64,000 nt of DNA from Musa acuminata AAA Group (Eukaryota > Streptophyta > Magnoliopsida > Zingiberales > Musaceae): the NCBI RefSeq assembly GCF_036884655.1, contig NC_088339.1:30465001-30529000 (forward strand), read 5' to 3'. Of this stretch, positions 61,739 to 64,000 are shown piece after piece. Below the pieces are notes generated by a model that was not told the DNA's origin, searched no databases, and was given only the letters and a program-made list of their open reading frames with translations. Both the position numbers and the translations under genes were made by a program. Position 1 is the first letter of the stretch; the number at the start of each line of letters is the position of its first letter.

Positions 61739-63480
61739 TTCTCGAGGTCGGTCTTCTTCGCATTCTGATTTCCGATATTTCTTGCTTCGAATTAATCTTT
61801 GATCAGTAAGCTTCTGATCTTGTCTCCACTTGTCTCGAGTTATCTGCCCGAAACATATCATGTTCCCTTTCCTGTTTGATAAGGAGGCATCATTCTTGAA
61901 TGTTTAATGCCATTGGATGAAATGATGAAGGTTATCTTTTTCTTATAAGTATCCTTTTTCGTGTACATCCCAAACCTATGGCGTAGAGTTTATGTGTCGA
62001 AATCTTGGCAATGGACAGTTTGTGGGTGCAAGGTAAGGTATTCGGATTCAAAGAAGTTGTTTCCACAGTTTTTAGGTAGTCGCGGTTACTGATTTTGGGG
62101 AATTTGTAGGAATGTTTATAGAGTAAACTGTTGAGAATGCTTGATAATGAGGAAGGGAGGGGGGGGATGGAGACACCATTAGTATACATGCGTATATGTG
62201 TATATTGCCTAAGTTGGCAAAGACATCAAAATTTTATAAGAAAATTGATAGGTTGCCACAAACGAAGTTACTTTAATTTTCTTTTCGGTAGTCTTGTGAG
62301 CTAAGTAGGATGGATTGCAAGTAAAGGAGAACCACGAAAGGCAGTTGAAGATCCAATTTGACTTTCGATCGTTGAGGTGGGATATAATAGAATGCCTGAT
62401 CATGTCAAATAATGAATTGCGAAGAACATGTGGAATACTATTTTTTAAAATGTAATTTCCAGATATATTTGGATTCTTAGGTTCTTAAAGCATTTTTGTG
62501 CTTTTCCAATTAAAAGTTGTATCCATATGTTTAATTCATCGTTCTGTTTAACCATTACTCTGATATGTTTGAGCTAGTGACCCATTGCAAGCTTTAGACC
62601 TATTTGGATATCATATATATGGTTGGTCAAAATGCACTTTAGGTCTCATGTCTTACTAATCTAAAGTTGAATTTCTTTCACTCAGATTCTGGAAGATCTA
62701 TCATATAATTGCTGATACCCCATAAACACGAATTCTTTTGCGAGATTGGCCTTATGAGTCCATTCCTAGAGGATGCAGGGAGATTGTGCTCGAGTAGGTT
62801 GTGAAGTTGCATGATTCAAAATTTTAAGCTCCAAGGTTTATAAAAAGAAAATTTATGTTAATCTGTTGTATTGTTCTGGAAATATCAATATTGATAAGCA
62901 TTTCTTGAACCTAATTTGTTGTTTTCCAAATCCATGCACGCTTGTGGAATGTGAGGATTTTGGTAGTTCTGAGCAATCTATGAGATGTTGCTGTCATGTG
63001 AATGCAACATCGTAGAATTAATTACAGAAATCTGAGTAATCTGACCTATTTATTTCTAGAGAAAATATCCTATCCTGATTAAACATATTCTTTAGATCTT
63101 CCATTGTTGCTTAAAATTCCTGTCTAGTTATATCAATATGATAGATCTTGAGGAGAGGCTTTTGCTTTGTTCACGAGCAATAAGGCTTTGTTTTACTTGA
63201 ACATACTTCTAACAAAGGATTTTTACACATAGCTGTTCTCTTTTACTCTTATTTTGATTAATCATCTCGGTTGAATCTGGATAGTCCTAAATTGATGGTC
63301 AAAATTCTCTAGCATTCCAGTTTGGGATGATAATATAGCTATCTAATATAAACCAAGAAAATGAACATTGCCTCTTGTGCATTTAGGGATGACTAGTCTG
63401 GAAATAGATCTATGATTCAGTACCTGTCTTCCTTAAAACGAATATTAGATGCTGTCGAGATTATGTAGGTTAGAATATGA
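61739..63480. other. 3' flank and spacer
   Basis: AT-rich DNA with T-rich and splice-like words. Part may be 3' untranslated sequence of the preceding gene. No coding exon recognised. Confidence 0.45.
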
Positions 63481-64000
63481 CTAATTACATATTATCCCTT
63501 ATAGTTAGATCTTTTTAGCATTCCGGTCATTAAACTTAAAAAATTTATATTAAAATTTTTATAATTATGAAAATAAAACATTTAGTTTCATTTACCATAA
63601 CATCGTAGGTCTTATCGACAGAAGCACGAAAATGATAGGACAAAAGATAATTTTCACGTCCCAGTTACATTTTCAGTAGTGGCAGATGACATAGATGCAT
63701 CTGCATCGACACTATTTAGATGCAGAAAGACGTTGCTCTATATTTGCATTGGTGCTGACGTAGTTGCTGAGTGATGTTAACGTAAATGCAAAGCAACGAA
63801 ATGGTCACTCGACATCTACATTGGCATCAATGTAGATGTATCTATGTCATTCTCTTTCTCCTCTCCTTTTGCTTCACTTTTCGTCGTCACTCTCCCTCAT
63901 CTATAATAGTCACTCGTGGCCCTCAGCAACGTCATCGTTTGTCACCACCGAAATCGTAATTGGGACGTTGAAATTATTTTTTTGTCCATCGTTTTTGTGC
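63481..64000. mobile_element. Long-terminal-inverted-repeat element, copy 2 (cut by window edge)
   Basis: Starts with CTAATTACATATTAT, the same terminus as the 22.2 kb element, then TTATAGTTAG and ATAATTATGAAAATAAAA-like blocks in the same order. Near 63,895-63,935 the reversed GGGCCACGAGTGACTATTAT block of the opposite arm begins, so the window ends inside the right arm. The centre contains repeated GATGTAGATGC/GCATCTGCATC-like words. No transposase frame is seen. Confidence 0.7.

Noticed and set aside
61250..61861. 203-codon minus-strand frame
   Set aside because: Antisense to the small mitochondrial-type gene, Arg/Leu-rich without domain features.
1..64000. CRISPR arrays, operons, integrons or phage modules
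   Set aside because: No regularly spaced repeats with unique spacers and no prokaryotic gene organisation; the DNA is plant nuclear in style.

Overview
This window reads as nuclear DNA of a flowering plant, most likely a monocot. Most genes have many exons with GT-AG introns. Several coding exons are very GC-rich inside AT-rich surroundings, as in commelinid monocots. The introns and spacers carry plant-type retroelement debris: an Au-type SINE, RTE-type LINE tails, and Ty1/copia and Ty3/gypsy remnants. GTAC-rich palindromic repeats at about 8.5 kb and 19.1 kb resemble repeats I associate with Musaceae (banana, ensete); that last step is inference from memory. There is no operon, CRISPR array or phage content.

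Layout. (1) 1-20,720, minus strand: 16 exons of a very large glycine-rich, receptor-like membrane protein of unknown function; its 3' part runs off the left edge. Its introns hold a LINE fragment and two GTAC/palindromic repeats. (2) 20,721-28,172: mostly gene-poor, with a long-inverted-repeat element at 22.2-22.9 kb and a MIR156 hairpin on the minus strand at 24.8 kb. (3) 28,173-29,129, minus: a short protein with motifs of the N-terminus of SUVH5/6-type histone methyltransferases but no SRA or SET domain. It is divergent from (4) 29,805-31,708, plus: a secreted pectate lyase whose second 3' splice junction is duplicated. (5) 31,709-38,875: long intergenic stretch. (6) 38,876-41,134, plus: an NPF4-type (NRT1/PTR) transporter. 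(7) 42,145-47,386, plus: the small GTPase LIP1, with a SINE in intron 4. (8) 48,782-54,654, minus, convergent with LIP1: a RAD6-type ubiquitin-conjugating enzyme (UBC1/2). (9) 55,939-60,960: a transposon graveyard, with a collapsed Sirevirus-like copia element followed by a decayed gypsy pol. (10) 61,295-61,738, plus: a small, probably mitochondrial coiled-coil protein of unknown function. (11) 63,481 to the edge: a second copy of the inverted-repeat element.

The genes do not form one pathway. Themes are cell wall and membrane (glycine-rich protein, pectate lyase, NPF transporter), clock/light signalling (LIP1), chromatin and ubiquitin (SUVH-like fragment, RAD6-type E2), and developmental phase control (miR156, which targets SPL transcription factors).

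I found no clearly new biological system. The best candidates for something undescribed are the truncated SUVH-like gene, the duplicated splice junction in the pectate lyase gene, and the long-inverted-repeat element family. All exon boundaries were placed by eye from reading frame, GT-AG sites and recalled family conservation. They have not been checked against transcripts.
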